Below, one piece after another: positions 10,236 through 22,342 of a stretch of 64,000 bases of DNA; within the stretch, counting starts at the first letter, position 1, and every line of letters starts with the position of its first letter. The notes beneath the pieces are model-generated. The model was not told the origin of the DNA and made no database searches. It saw nothing but the letters and a program-made list of their open reading frames with translations. The DNA is from Phymatolithon calcareum (Eukaryota; Rhodophyta; Florideophyceae; Hapalidiales), in assembly GCA_977006965.1 (NCBI GenBank), contig OZ345356.1:2914001-2978000 (forward strand). The letters run 5' to 3'. The translations under genes and the position numbers were made by a program.

Positions 10236-11440
10236 CTCTTCCGAATTACGCGTTGCCCTCTGTCGCAACTTCTGGTACTGTACGATGCTCACCAGCATGC
10301 GGCGGGTACCGCACCGCAACAGTCTGCGGCCACCATTCCTCATGTTCACTGTCCGCAGAGGCGAATCGCCTTCTTATTCACCTATATAGGCACTCGCTGT
10401 CCGCCGTGCCCTATTCTCCCAGCAAACGTTGAACACCACGCAACGGTCTGCGTTCATAGCGATGAAGTCTGCCTTGCGCCTCTTGCTATTTCTCATTTTC
10501 CTTCTTCATCTCGTTCTACGAATTCTACCATCGTTGTTTCTTCAACTGCAGCCGCGCCGCCGACTGCGGTCGCTTCAAATTCACCACCCTGCACAAGTTC
10601 TGCTACAGATCGAACTTTCTGCGCGCTCACCGCAAAGCCAATCTTACCCGGGCGTTTGGCGGTCGCCGTCGCGGCCTGGCGACCACTCGTTCGCGCGGCG
10701 GTACTACCCGATCTGCGTGTGCCGAGACGAGGTTGCATGCCTTCGTCAAGCGCTCACTCGTAAACCACGAGACGATGCGTAGAAGGTAATGAAGGATGTG
10801 CAGCGCGTTGCGCCGGAGGGGCAACGAGCTGAATTATGAGATTCGCTTCTTGCGCGTACGTGCGGACAGTGGATAAACCTTCGTAGGAGACGACGGGCAC
10901 GGGAGAGTGCCGATGTGCGTTCGCCGTTCGGCAACTGGCTCTACAGCAAGGTGTCATCCTATTTGGGCGGCAATGCGTGCACGCCGCACCTCCTCGCGCC
11001 GTCGTGGGTGCAGAAAGCGCGCAGGGCGCTGGAAGAGACGCGGCCAAAGTACCTGCAGAGGATGAAGGGTCATTTCAAGCTTGTGATGAGCGCAAAGTCG
11101 AAATTGCGTACGAAGCGCAAATTGCTCATTCGTAACGTTCGCAAGTGGCGAGGGGAATGCAAGAAAGTTGTGCGGTGGATGCGAGTTGTACAGGACGAGG
11201 CGGTGCAGGTAAGGTTCTACCGCGTGGAGTTCCGCGAGGTGAGGAGGGAAATTGCTAGGGGATATGCCAGCAAGGCGGTGGAGAAGTGTTACTTTCGCGA
11301 TTGGCTAGCGGAGGAGGAGAATATGCTTGTGGATACAGTACGAAGTTTGTCGAAACGAGTTGTTGCGTGGCAGGAGAATAACTGCAAGTAGAGTGTACTA
11401 CGCAAGGAGTAAACTGGTTAATTTTCACGCGTGGTGTTTG
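10236..11440 (+). repeat. Copy 1 of a duplicated gene region
   Basis: Aligns with 12244-13770 from a shared start (gaattac-cgttgccc) through shared segments such as cataggcactcg (near 10384 and 12404), gaccactcgttcgcgcggcggtact, the ORF and the sequence after its stop. Divergence is substantial, so the duplication is old. A tatata element at 10383 in copy 1 is a candidate promoter. Confidence 0.75.
10915..11391 (+). CDS. Unknown basic coiled-coil protein, copy 1
   Basis: 158 codons. I do not recognise a family. The N-terminal part has a motif SPFGNWLYSKVSSYLGGNA, shared with copy 2 (YGNRLKCKKASYLAANA) and a second unit in copy 2 (FGNPIYRTAAAYLTGNA). It is followed by LAPSWVQKARR and KYLQRMKGHF. 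The C-terminal 70 residues are charged and helical (VRREIARGY to LVDTVRSLSKRVVAWQ), likely a coiled coil. The stop is at the position equivalent to that of copy 2. The true start may lie upstream, because the frame before Met is open for only about 15 codons. Could be a host gene fragment or an element-borne gene. Confidence 0.45.
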   Translation: MRSPFGNWLYSKVSSYLGGNACTPHLLAPSWVQKARRALEETRPKYLQRMKGHFKLVMSAKSKLRTKRKLLIRNVRKWRGECKKVVRWMRVVQDEAVQVRFYRVEFREVRREIARGYASKAVEKCYFRDWLAEEENMLVDTVRSLSKRVVAWQENNCK

Positions 11441-11822
11441 TGTGGCTGCCTGATGGAGGACAGGTTCTATCGACAGAAAGTCGAGAAGCTACGCGGGGAC
11501 GAGAGCGGACGAATGTGGTGGAAAGAGACGAACGCACAGCTGCACAGCGTAGTTTGGTCGGCATGTGAGGTTTGTTAGCCCTCGTTGCGCAACTCCCTGC
11601 ACCTATTTCACTGACTCACGACTTGTAGCATGAACGAAAGATGCAAGAGGTGTAATTTTGTCTTAAAAATAGTAGGTTTTTTGCATTGATTCGATAGACA
11701 CGTGGGCAACAAGGTTGTCATCCTTGATGGTAAAACACCAAGCCTAGCTAACAATTACTGAGCGGGATCATTCTATGATAACTTATCTCGAGGCGCACTT
11801 TCGGGGGGAGGGGGGAGAAAGT

Positions 11823-11930
11823 GTAGGTTTTTATTTTAGAAGCCCTCAACGCCGGTATTCACCAACACCAGAGCAGCTTCACGTTCATACTGCCATCTCA
11901 TTACCCAATCAGATCACATTACACTATCAT
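11823..11930 (-). mobile_element. L-A LINE 3' end fragment
   Basis: On the minus strand this matches the L-A 3' untranslated end: gaagctgct...gttgagggcttctaaaataaa, compare gaagctgcc...tttgggagcttttaaaataaa at 32490-32540. No coding part is left. Confidence 0.55.
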
Positions 11931-12243
11931 TTCTTCTAACATATGCATTTACAAGGCTAAAAGTTTGTCAATCGCCGTTTTTGTCCCTTTTTCCCAAGAT
12001 TCTTCTGCTCTTGGAGGCGCACTTTCGACGATGCCGACACGAGCTTGAAAGAGCGATCCGAAAATCTGTTGGCATCTCCGCGAAACACATTATTGCACCG
12101 ACGAGCCATACGTTGGCGCTTGCAGGTTACTGGCCCAAGTTCTGTCCCCGTCCCAACCGGAGCTCGGTTCCCTATTCTCGACATCAAGAATCTTATTTTT
12201 CGAAATGTATCAACACCAGTAGTCCCTAACGTTTTGCCACTCA

Positions 12244-13770
12244 TCTGAATTACTCGTTGCCCGCGCACTCTGCAGATCTCCCGTCCGCAACCGCAGGTAC
12301 GCCGCCTACCTGCATGCGGCGGCTTCCGCACCGCAATGGTTTGCGGCCACCATTCGCCATGTTGACGGTTTCCAGCGGCGTATTGGCTGCTATTCCGCTT
12401 ACATAGGCACTCGTCGTCCGCCATGCCCTATCGTCCGAGCAAATGTTGGACGCTAAGCAACTGGGGGTTCATCGCGATGACGTCTGCATGGCGCGCATGA
12501 CTAGCCATCCGTTTCCTGTTTCACTTGCCTTCATTCGCCCTCAGCTCTTTCTACGAATCCGACCACCGTGCTCCTTCCACTGCAGCCGCGCCACTGACTG
12601 CGGTCGCTGCAGATTCACCACCTTGCACAAGTCGCCCCCGCTGCTTGAACTTCATGCACGCTCACCGGTCCGGGCGTGTGCTGGTTGGCGTCGTAGCGTG
12701 ACGACCACTCGTTCGCGCGGCGGTACTTCCCGGTTCGCGTGTGCCGACAGGAGGTTGCGTGCATTTGGCAAGCGCTCACTCGTGAACCACGAGACGATGC
12801 GGAGAAGGTAACGAAGGACGTGCTGCGCGTTCGCGAGAGGGTAACGCGCTGAATTATGAGATGCTCTTTTCGTGTGACGGCACGTATGTGTGGACGGTGG
12901 ATAAGCGTTCGTAGGAGGCGACGCGCGTGGCGTTTCTGCGGTTTATCACGCGCGGAGGAGTGTGGATGTGCGTTCGCAGTACGGCAACCGGCTCAAATGC
13001 AAGAAGGCATCCTATTTGGCCGCCAATGCGCGCATGCGGCACTTGCTGGCGCCGTCACGGGTGCGCAAAGCGCACAGGACGCCGGACGAGACACGGTTAA
13101 AGTATTTGCGGAGGATGAAGGGTCGTTTCGAGCGTATGATGAGCAGAAAGTTAAAATTGACGTCATACTCGACGGGCGCGGAGTTGCTGCAGTTTATTGC
13201 GAGTGGAGGCAAGGTGGATATTCGCACGCAGTTTGGCAACCCGATCTACAGGACTGCTGCCGCGTACTTGACTGGTAATGCGCAGGAGAAGGATGCTCTC
13301 GCCGTCTAGGGGGAAAAAGCGCGCAGGGTTCGACATGACGTTTGGGCAAAGTACCTGCGGAGAATGAAGGGTCAATTCTATCGTGTGATAGGCACAGGGT
13401 CGACGTTGCGGGACGAAGCGCAAGTCGGACATTAGGAAAGTGCGCAAATGTCTGCGGGAAACCAAGAAAGTTGCGCGGTGGATGCGCGTTGTGCAGGACA
13501 GTGCAGGTGAGTTGCTATCGCGCAGAGTTCCCTGAGGTGCGGATGGAGGTTGCGAGGGGACAGAGGGAGATGGATGAAGTTAAGAGGAAAATGGCGGGCA
13601 AGGTGGTGGAGAGGAGTTACCGCCGTGATAGACTGGCGGAGGAGAAGAAAGGACTTGTGGATACTGTACGAAGTTTGTCGAAACGGGTTGTTGTGTGGCA
13701 GGAGAAGAACTGCAAGTAGAGTGTACTACGGAAGGAGTAAATTAGTAAATTTTGACGCGTGCAGCTCACG
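12244..13770 (+). pseudogene. Unknown basic coiled-coil gene, copy 2, broken and with an extra repeat
   Basis: Homologue of 10236-11440. Two readable pieces lie in order: 12962-13309 (VDVRSQYGN, KKASYLAANA, KYLRRMKGRF, then LLQFIASGGKVDIRTQFGN and AAAYLTGNAQ, stop) and 13342-13719 (coiled coil ending LVDTVRSLSKRVVVWQEKNCK). The unit LRFI-x(2)-GG-x-VD[VI]R-x-Q[YF]GN occurs twice here and once in copy 1, which accounts for most of the extra 300 bp. Stops and frameshifts between the pieces indicate a pseudogene. Function unknown. Confidence 0.55.
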
Positions 13771-13861
13771 GGGCTGCCTAATGGAGGACGGGCTCTGTGG
13801 TCGAAATGGCTTGGTGCTTGCGTATTTGAGCTCTGTTCCGACCTAGTAGGAGGAGGCGATT

Positions 13862-13881
13862 GAAGAAGAAGAAGAAGAAGT
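13862..13881. repeat. (GAA)n microsatellite
   Basis: Six to seven GAA units just after copy 2 of the duplicated gene. Confidence 0.9.
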
Positions 13882-13899
13882 GGAGATTTTTATTATTGT

Positions 13900-16080
13900 G
13901 TTACCAACGCATCTGCAGGAGGCGATTGAGGAGTTCAAGACAAAAGTATACAATACGAGAGTAAACACTGTCCTTTTCTTAAAGTGCATTGTGCGATATT
14001 TCCCTACTCTGTGCAATCACTTCACGCAATATCGCCACACGTCCTTTGATTGCGACCTCTGCACCATCACGAACGGGGTCGTCTTCCATATTTAGTGTCT
14101 AGTATTTTGTGCTCTCACCAACGCCATAATCGCAAAAAATAGCACAGGAAGTCGCCCTCGAGCAAAGCCAACTAAATTTAGAGCCAAATGGCTTACATGG
14201 CATCTCACAAAGGCTCCACAAATTTCGAGGCGCACCGCAAACTTCTGTCTTTCCTATCCGGCATTTCTGGGCACTTCTGATTGATGTAAATTGTGCAGTG
14301 GTAACGCGCTTGCACCTCTGTAGTGCGAATGTCCGCAAGACACCTACAATCACACCAAAGACCTCAACAACCACTTCCCACCTCCTAGAAACCGAACCAC
14401 AGAGCTCAACGTGGATCTGATTGCGAACAACTCTTCGAATCGCACACTGCATTCAACAAAACCGCCACAGAGTCGACGCCACCCTTGATCACGATTATTT
14501 GTAAAAAATGCAATGGCGTACGCACTCGACCTCGTCGTTCTCCTCGCAAAAGGCCGCGCGCAAGCGCATCCCTAGCATGTTGGAAATTTGTGTTGGTAAA
14601 CTAAAGTTTGGAAGTATGTCTGTGTCACATTATTTTCATCTCTAGTTTGTCAAAGTGGTCACTCACGTCTATAATCTATGCATGTTTTTCGTCTTGGATC
14701 ATTAGCCTTGTCAGTATTATGTACGGGATTGCATCTTTTGCAAATTACTGTGATCGCGGGTGTCGTCACCTGTTTGGTGGTTGTATTCGACATGGTGAGC
14801 ATTCCGAAGTTGCTTTCGATGAATTTATGTTGTGGTTCCTTGCTCAGCTTGTTGGAAGTGGTTATTGAGGGTTGTAGCGTTTCACTTCAATTATGAAAGA
14901 AACAGTCTCTTTTTTATACAAACCAAGTCCCTCTGCCACAAGATAATACTATTTATGCCTAATAACCATCAAGCAAAGAAGTCGGGGTGAGAGCCTTTGC
15001 AAAGTACCGTGAAATAATGTCATCCCAAATACGCAATACACGTGCACCAGCACCTAATGTTGACATGCTTACTTCAATCACCAGCCACGTGATATGTCCT
15101 GCTTGGACAGGCCAAAAGTTCGTGACGGTGTTGCCAATTTTTTCGCAACGGTGCTATGTGTTCAAACGCATTTGGCTCCACATTTAGTGAATTCACTCAG
15201 CCGTGATTTTCCTCCGATACCTCTGATGACATATCTAGCGCGAAATTTGGGAGCTGGTTTTGTGCTTAAGCGTGTGTGGTCTATTTTGCAGATCAATGTG
15301 GCTATTTAGCCAGAAGTGTGTGGGCAAACAGAGGTCCACAATGACAATCTTTACGTGACTGCGGAAGACCCTACGAATGTTGCAACTTACGTGCTGTGTT
15401 TGCGACGGTATACGCAGAATGTTCCTACGCTTCCAGTATGGTGTTCCGGGAAAATAGCTTTGAAAATGCCTTGATGAAGAACGATTTGTTGTATATTCCG
15501 TGAATGAGGACGTGACGAGGCTTGCCATTCGTATGAACGAGATCGACTGGCAAGAGGGAGTGCGACTTGCTCATGAAATGCTCTTTTGCTCTTCTGCCAT
15601 ATCGCACCAGCCGAGCGAGTCAAATGGAAAGGTAGCTCTACTTGATCTCATTCTTAATCTTTTTTTACTGACGTGTTTTTTCTGGCTACATGCCGACTCT
15701 TGGTCCTGAGATCCAGCTTCCATGCACTCTCTTGCAATCGGAATCACGTACCGTGCAGCATGGCCCTCTCCAAGAATCCATCAGCACTTGCGTCGCTAAA
15801 GCAGAACAAATAAAATATGGCCTATTCCCAATACTTCAGAGAGTAGCGTGCGCAGAAAATTTTACTTTTGCATAGATTACGTTGACAAATGGATGAGTAC
15901 TAGTTTTGGGTAGGGTGTGCTATGATCGTACGTGGCTAGGGCTAGAGATGAGCACTGTAGTAGGTTTCGCTAGAGATGGCCATGTAGTTAATTTTTCCGA
16001 CTTTTGATGGCCATGTATTGAGTTTCCTGGACAAGGCTTATACAGTTGAGAGCCGGGAAAAATTGAGGGGTTTGGACGCG
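13900..16080. other. Intergenic, nothing recognised
   Basis: About 2.2 kb of AT-rich sequence with short ORFs on both strands, none supported by motifs. No clear repeats seen by eye. Confidence 0.4.
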
Positions 16081-16099
16081 AAGCTGAAATCGAACATAT

Positions 16100-18049
16100 A
16101 TGGCGCCGAAGGGCGCAGAGCTGGCCCAGGAGGGCTCAGACAGCGGTGATCCCCCATGTCGGGGAACCTCAAGCAGCTCAAGCACCGACACGGGTGACAA
16201 AACTCGACTGAAGTCTGCCTCGGCCGAGGGTCAAGCCGCGAACCAGAGCAGTCACCAAAGTGAGGAGTCGATTCGGATATTGCACCAAGAGGAATTATTC
16301 AAAAAAATTTCGGATAAAGATGACACAGAGAAGACCGGGGCAATTGAGGTGAAGGAGAAGGACAAAAATGATGCGAGCGAGACGGAGAGAGCCAGAAAGA
16401 AAGACAGAGAGAAGAAAGATGTGCTAGACATGGAACGATGTTGCCAGTCAACCTGTTTCGACACCACTCCGATTTCTGTTGAGGTTCGCTGCTGCGACTG
16501 TGACGGTGCACTCCACCGCTTCTGTGGAGCACCGGAAAAATGTACCGAGAAAGATTTCACACAGCGTGTGTGCCATGACTGTCTGATGTCCCGGGACGTA
16601 GACTCCACCGTCTCTGAGATGGAAGCCAAAGCAGCACTAGAAGGCCCAGCTAGCGCTTTGATTCAAAAAATGAAGCTCAACCCTTCAGGCTGGGTGCCAT
16701 GGGTTTTCGACCACTTTCGAGACATCTTGGAGTGTCCTAAATGCGAAATAGCCGCGAAAGGTACACTTTAAAGGAATGGATTCGTTCGCGGAACGATAAA
16801 GTCAAAGGGGGGTCGTCTCCTAAAAGTACTGTGCGATACAAGTGAGCCAACCACGGGCGGAAATCTTCTCAACGAGAGCATTGAAGAGCAACTAAACGTA
16901 AAAAGAGATCCAAAAGAATGCACCACGGAAACAGACGTGCCCATGCAAAAACATAGTACGAACGAAACTGAGAAAATGTTTAAGCGCATTTCCAATGCGA
17001 TCGTTATACTAACAAGGCAATTGAGCAAATCACAGGCCGAGACTACTCAGCTTCGTGAAAAATGCGAAAGCCTTGAGATCAAACAGAAGACATTGGAAGC
17101 CAACCTCGAATCTGCTACTATGATCGCAGAGGAAGCTACAAGCTTAAGAATGCAAGTCAAAAGTCTAATGGAGAGAGTTAATGTCCTGGAGAAACGAAAT
17201 ACTGAAGAAAAACAAAATGAACAGAACACAAACACCAATCGCAGCACGAGGGCCGAAACCATCAGTGGAGAGCAGACACCGGCTCAAACATGGGCCAAAC
17301 CACCTCTCTCGACACGGTAAGGCATCTCATCCCTGCAAGCAATGCTCGTATCTGGAGGTACGCAGCAGAAACAGAAGGAACCGGAGGGGAAGAACATAGC
17401 ACAAAAATCCTACGTGATAGCGCCGCATGAGCAGAGCAGAGGAATTAAACGCTTCTTTCAACCAGCGCCAGCAAGAGCAGAGCGTCTTCGGAATCATGGC
17501 TCACAGCGCAGCTTCGCAGAGCCTGCCCCTCTGTACTTTGGGAACTTTGCAAGAGGACCAATCGGAGAGCTGAGGAAGTGCTTAACGGAAGCCCTTGGCC
17601 GTGGCGTCGAATGGGGAATCGACTTCATCGGCACTTCAGTTCTTGAAATTGTTACTGGAGAGGGAAGCGAGTAACTTATTCTCAATTTCTTAACGAGCAA
17701 GAGCTTCATACATCTGAAATCATTTGACAAGGTGCCGAATTTAAATGGACGGAGCGAAACCCAGCTAGATAGAAGGCCTCGTAGCCTACAAGGGTGCTAT
17801 AAGCGCATGGAGCGGCTACTTGACCGCACAAGACACCCAGGAGCACGGAAGTTCTATATAAGGCATGCGGATACCACAAAGACCCTCGGTGAGGAGGCCC
17901 GGAAAGCACTCGATGACCTGCTTGAAGCAAGATCTAGGGAAAAGGGTGACCCACCCCAGACTGGGAGTTCGGCCCCCCAAAAGGATAGCTGTGAAGTTAT
18001 CAATGCGTGTCCTCCGCAAAGCCAACCGGAGATTCATGGCGAATGTTAG
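16100..18049 (+). pseudogene. L-D ORF1: PHD-like zinc cluster plus coiled coil
   Basis: One frame of about 650 codons broken by TAA at 16769, 17318 and 17672 and ending at TAG 18047. Residues 1-110 are Ser/Lys/Glu-rich and disordered. Residues 114-161 hold Cys/His spacing like a PHD finger (C-x3-C, C-x2-C-x4-H-x2-C, C-x2-C; visible as CCDCDGALHRFC and CHDC). A coiled coil follows at about 295-360 (LTRQLSKSQAETTQLREK, LRMQVKSLMERVNVL). The C-terminal part has LYFGNFARGPIGELRK. In LINEs ORF1 usually binds RNA and forms trimers; a PHD-type finger could instead target chromatin. That last point is inference. Confidence 0.75.
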
Positions 18050-18051
18050 AC

Positions 18052-18121
18052 GTGGATGGATATATGAGAGTCAGGACCTACAATGTGCATGGACTAGCGA
18101 CGAATACGAGAGCTTTGCAAG
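18052..18121 (+). pseudogene. L-D ORF2 N terminus: endonuclease, first part
   Basis: MDGYMRVRTYNVHGLATNT is the N-terminal strand of an APE-type endonuclease, with N in the YNVHGL motif as catalytic/metal-site residue. The domain is cut here by the inserted L-A copy and resumes at about 19300. Confidence 0.8.
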
Positions 18122-19295
18122 CGGGGGGAGATATGTGTTGATTTATTTTAAAAGCTCCCAAGGCCTCTCTTGAAGAGTAACAGGGCCGCTTTCGCACGAT
18201 TTTCTAAGCTCACGTACTTTGACTATTCAGTATATCCTTGATTCGTCTTTCTCTCCCAACAAGTGCTCCAGTGAGTCGCTTACATTCATATTCAATTTCA
18301 GGACTAATCTTGGATGAAGATAGAATGCGTTGGAGTGCGACCAGCTCAATCACCGCTGTGACCCCAAAGTATGCACCTAGTACTGATTTTCTCCAAAGAG
18401 GTGCTCTATTGAATATCAACCGTAGGCATCGCAACCGTGTAGACCTTTCTCTTACGCGGAGAACCATCGGTAGATTGTTCGAATCAGTTGGTATCTCGAG
18501 CGATCTTCCCTCTTCTTCCTCTGCCCATAACTCAATTATTTCTCTTCGTCTCCCTTTCTTTGAGACTGAGCCCTCCTCCGCTTTATCGAGAGCTTGCTGC
18601 AAATCTTCATATTTCTTGAGGCACTCTATGTCCTTGGTTGCCTCCTTAATGTCTTCATCTCTCCCAGAATACTCATCTGCTTCGTCGAGGCGCTTCTTCT
18701 CTCTCACTAGACTCGCAGAGAACATTTCTGCTTGATGTCTTCTCCTCATGGCAGGTGGTTCTAGTCGGCACAGAACTCGAATTCTTCCATGGCGGTGCTG
18801 GGCATATGTCCCAAAAACATACTTGAAGAATAAACCTTCTGCAGATTCAATTGCTGATTGTAATCGCTTTGTTAGAGGCGTGACGTGGAGTGCATACTCC
18901 CACTTTGGCAAAATAAGCGTCTTGAAGATTCTAATGCATGTCACAGGCTGAAAGCCTCGAACATTGACTCCAATTTCCCGCAGTTTGTGTATGCACCCCA
19001 CTGCATTTCGTACTCTTGATAACGCCATGTCGTCTGTTACGCCTTTGTGGTTCATGCTTATACCGAGATACGAGAGCCTCCAAGCTTGATGAAGAACTCG
19101 ACCCGCAATGTGGAAGGTGTGTTTCCTGAGTCCCTTGTATTTAAGGATCTCGCTCTTTCCTGGCTTTGTGTTCCAGCTCATACCATTTTCCTTCGCCCAG
19201 GTAGTCGCTATATCCAGTAGCTTCTGCATTCCTTCTCCATCGTTTGATTGCAGCTGGACATCGTCAGCGAACAGTTGCGCTGGATTTTCAGAGAC
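18122..19295 (-). mobile_element. L-A LINE copy, 5' truncated, inserted in L-D endonuclease
   Basis: The minus strand encodes the RT box QLFADDVQLQS, then TWAKENGMSWNTKPGKSE, LSYLGISMNHKGVTDD, LPKWEYALHVTPL, a long charged helical region, FNRAPLWRKSVLGAYFG and a stop at 18210. The 3' tail (tgggagcttttaaaataaatcaacacat on the minus strand) abuts L-D sequence. The coding frame from about 19289 to 18210 is intact, so this copy is younger than most L-A fragments here. A short GC-rich repeat at the two junctions is not a convincing target duplication. Confidence 0.88.
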
Positions 19296-19299
19296 GTCG

Positions 19300-19910
19300 C
19301 TGGGGAACTTGGAGACCGCTGTATGGGACACCGCCAAGCTACATCTTCTGGTTCTCACTGAAACGTGGTTGAATCCTGAGAATGCTCTGCCGCTCCCCCA
19401 TATACACCTAACAGCAAGCCCACCAGCTGGAAAAAGGAGCGGTCGGAATAGGGGAGGTGTATCAATTCTATTCCGCAACTTTCTGAGAGGCAGACTCTTG
19501 TATCGCATCGCACAACAGGACCATCAGGCAATATTCTGCGTAGTGGCTGGAGTCACAGTGATATGCGCCTATGTTTCCCCTGACATGAGCACAAAGAATA
19601 TGAAAAAATTCTTATCTAGGGTGCAAAGTGCAACACGAGTCCGTCCATTTTAATCGGGGACTTAAATTGTCGGCATAAAGAATGGGACAAAAGGGGAAAC
19701 CCAAAGGGCAAGGTATTGTATAGCAGGGCACAGAAATGGGGATGGCAAGTTTCATCACCGGTTGGCCCAACGTTCCACAGTCATGTGGGCTCAAGCGTGA
19801 TCGACCTAATCATATGCAAGGGAACAACCGCAGACTCAGTCCATCTGGCACATGGGGAATGGATTGGAGCGAGCGACCACATGCCGCTCATCGGCAGAGT
19901 TACTTCAGGA
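19300..19910 (+). pseudogene. L-D endonuclease, main part
   Basis: Continues the APE endonuclease: LLVLTETWLNPE, NRGGVSILFRN, VICAYVSPD, then after a frameshift near 19645 LIGDLNCRHKEWD, SSVIDLIICKG and GASDHMPLIGRV. E in TETWL, D and N in GDLNCRH and D/H in SDHMPL are the expected catalytic residues. This enzyme nicks target DNA to start target-primed reverse transcription. Confidence 0.88.
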
Positions 19911-22158
19911 CATCCTCATATAGATGGGAAGCATAGGCTGCCTCTGAGTGCACGGAAAAGCGACAAGCTCCAAGAGAAAGCACTGGCCGAGTACAAGTCG
20001 AGTCTCCCGGCCGTAATTGAGGAGATACAGGTGGCGAACACAGAGGAAGCCTTCCAAATTGCATACAGAAGAGCTCGAGATATCATCAACAAACCATGGG
20101 CGTACAAAAAGCCAAGGAAGGCTCGCCGATACAAGGAGTTTTGGACCAAAGAACTCGACAGATTTTCAAAACTGCGAACGAAAGCCTACAGGAAGGCCCG
20201 GAAAACCAACTCCGCCGTTGACTGGCAAGCTCATAGGGATCTTGACAGGAAGGTGAAAAAGATGACCAGGGCAAACAGACGAGCATGCTTCAAGAAATTC
20301 GTTGAAGATCTTTCTGCTTCAACTCCAACAGACTTCACAAAGAAGATGAAAAATCTTATCCGAATGAAAAGGAGGAGAGCCCAAACGAACAGTTGCGAGG
20401 GGAAGCCATTAGACCCAGCGGAAATGGTGACCCATCTAACCGAAGAGCACAAGGACTCCAGAGGAAGCCCCATTCGACTGAGGAAGTTCCATGTCACACG
20501 AGCACTAAAGCGGGAGCTTAGAAGAGCCCTCCAACGTGCCCCGAGGCAAAAAGCAGACGGCCCAGATGGCATATTCTCTGAAGCACTCCTGCTAACTCCG
20601 GAAGTAAGCTAAAAATTCCTACTGGCAACGGTCACAAAAGCCGGAGAGCTTGGTTGCTGGCCTGACGATTGGAATAACGCGCTAGTGGTGCCGATATTTA
20701 AGAAAGGAGACCCAAGCTCTCCAAAAAGCTACAGGCCGATCTCACTACTATCACACGCTCGCAAGATATTTGAATCAGCAGTCGATAAGCTGATCCGGAA
20801 GGAATACGCCTTCAACAGATCACAGATGGGATTCCAGCCAAGCAAAGGCACCGAAAGAGCCCTTCTTAGGAACAAAGCGGCCGTAAGACAAGGAAGGAAC
20901 ACAAAAGCCGTACTCGACTTGAAGGCAGCTTACGACGGAGTCCCAAGGGAGGAGCTGATGAGAGAAATCGATCGTAGACTATCAGCAAATTTTGCATCGC
21001 TAGCCTCCCTATCTCTCCAGAGAACTCAATTCACCGTGATGAACGATACCAGAGGAATGAGAGGAACAAGTGAGCTCGGAGTCCCTCAAGGATCCCCCGT
21101 CAGCCCCACATTGTTCAACATTCTTATGGACATCTTAGCAGAAAGGGTAACTGCCCTGAACCTCAACGATTCTAATGCGAGTTTTCGTTTAAATATGTTC
21201 GCGGACGACGTAATACTAATGGCAAGGCATGAAGACGAGCTTCAAGAGATGCTTAATGAATGCACAGAATGGGCGTACACGTATCTAATGACTCGTCGAT
21301 CCCGAAGTGCTCCGTCATACTCCCGAAGAAGAGAGCCAGAAGAGCGCTTCTGCTAGCTAACGAGGAAGTCCAAATAAGGCGCACAGCAGATTACCTCGGT
21401 ACATCTATTGATGAGAACGGAATACGCGACGACAGGCTGCTGGAGCGATTCAAAAGTGCGAACGCCAAGGTCCGACTCATGAGCACTCTAGGCATGACAA
21501 AGAGAGGGTACAGCACTGAAAAAAACATCAGGCTCTTCAAAGCCTTTATCAGGCCAGTGTATGAGTACGCTGCCCACATAACACTTGATGCAATTCGCGT
21601 ATCTACAGCAGCAGTACAAATAGAGAAGAACATGGCAACGGCACTGTTCGGCAAGTGGGCAGAGCGGCATTCGAGAAGACTAATGAAGCTTTGTCAATAG
21701 AACCATGAGAGTTCCGCGGACAGCACCTACACTCCAAGCTAAGACAAAGATTGAGCAAGATAGTAGAAGAGACCGATGATGTCGGAGCAGAGCTCGAACT
21801 CAAAACTCTTGATTGTATTCGAGACTTAAACACAGCAGATGTCCCTCAAGATAAACATAGCCTTCGCCGAGTCTGCGAGAAACAAGAAGAACACCGCGCA
21901 AAAAAAATAGCGTTTTCTAAGAAGGGTTTGCTGCATCATGCAGTGAGAATGAAAGAGAGCAGACACAGAATCCTACGCGCAAAATGGTTCTTAGGCCATT
22001 TCCCTAGGAACCCAACGAAGCTGATTGAAGGAATTGGTAGCCAGGGAGCGTCAGCAATCAGTACACTCAACAGAACCCTGAAGAAGCCCACATGGACGCC
22101 TACAGAAGAGAATGAAGTGGCGCGAGCCATCGACAAGATATTATGCAATTCTGATTAA
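19911..22158 (+). pseudogene. L-D reverse transcriptase and C-terminal domain
   Basis: After a basic linker the RT blocks are clear: VVPIFKKGDPSSPKSYRPIS, MGFQPSKGTERA, AVLDLKAAYDGVPREEL (first catalytic Asp), GVPQGSPVSPTLFNILMD and NMFADDVILMA (the two palm Asp). Then YLGTSIDENGIRDDR and FIRPVYEYAAHIT, and a C-terminal SRHRILRAKWFLGHFPRN. A TAA at 20610 and frameshifts near 21290 and 21720 break the frame. Confidence 0.92.
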
Positions 22159-22342
22159 GGTATTTGACAACGCTCGATGTTAGTTTAATGCGATTAGAAA
22201 GGTGCCTACTTTCCTCAGGTTGGGACACATGGTACCTGCTCAATAAATCCTCTTAATTACGAATTGAGTTTCCTCCAAACAAGCATTTAGCTGCGGTTCC
22301 AATACCTGTACCGCATCTCCCCTCATATGTATGATGTGATAC

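Larger units (their letters stand above)
16100..22250 (+). mobile_element. L-D: LINE with APE endonuclease and RT, nearly full length
   Basis: ORF1 (16100-18049) is followed by ORF2 (endonuclease from about 18052, reverse transcriptase 20500-21350, C-terminal domain to 22158) and a short 3' UTR with aataaa at 22241. A minus-strand L-A copy of about 1.2 kb is inserted in the endonuclease (18122-19295). Without that insertion the element is about 5 kb, normal for LINEs of this organisation. Four in-frame TAA codons and at least three frameshifts make it inactive. Confidence 0.9.

Noticed and set aside
16100-20612. TAA read as glutamine (reassigned stop codon)
   Set aside because: Four in-frame TAAs in L-D fall where CAA (Gln) would fit, but other broken genes here have TAG and TGA at Trp or other positions and also frameshifts. 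Plain decay of CAA to TAA explains it.
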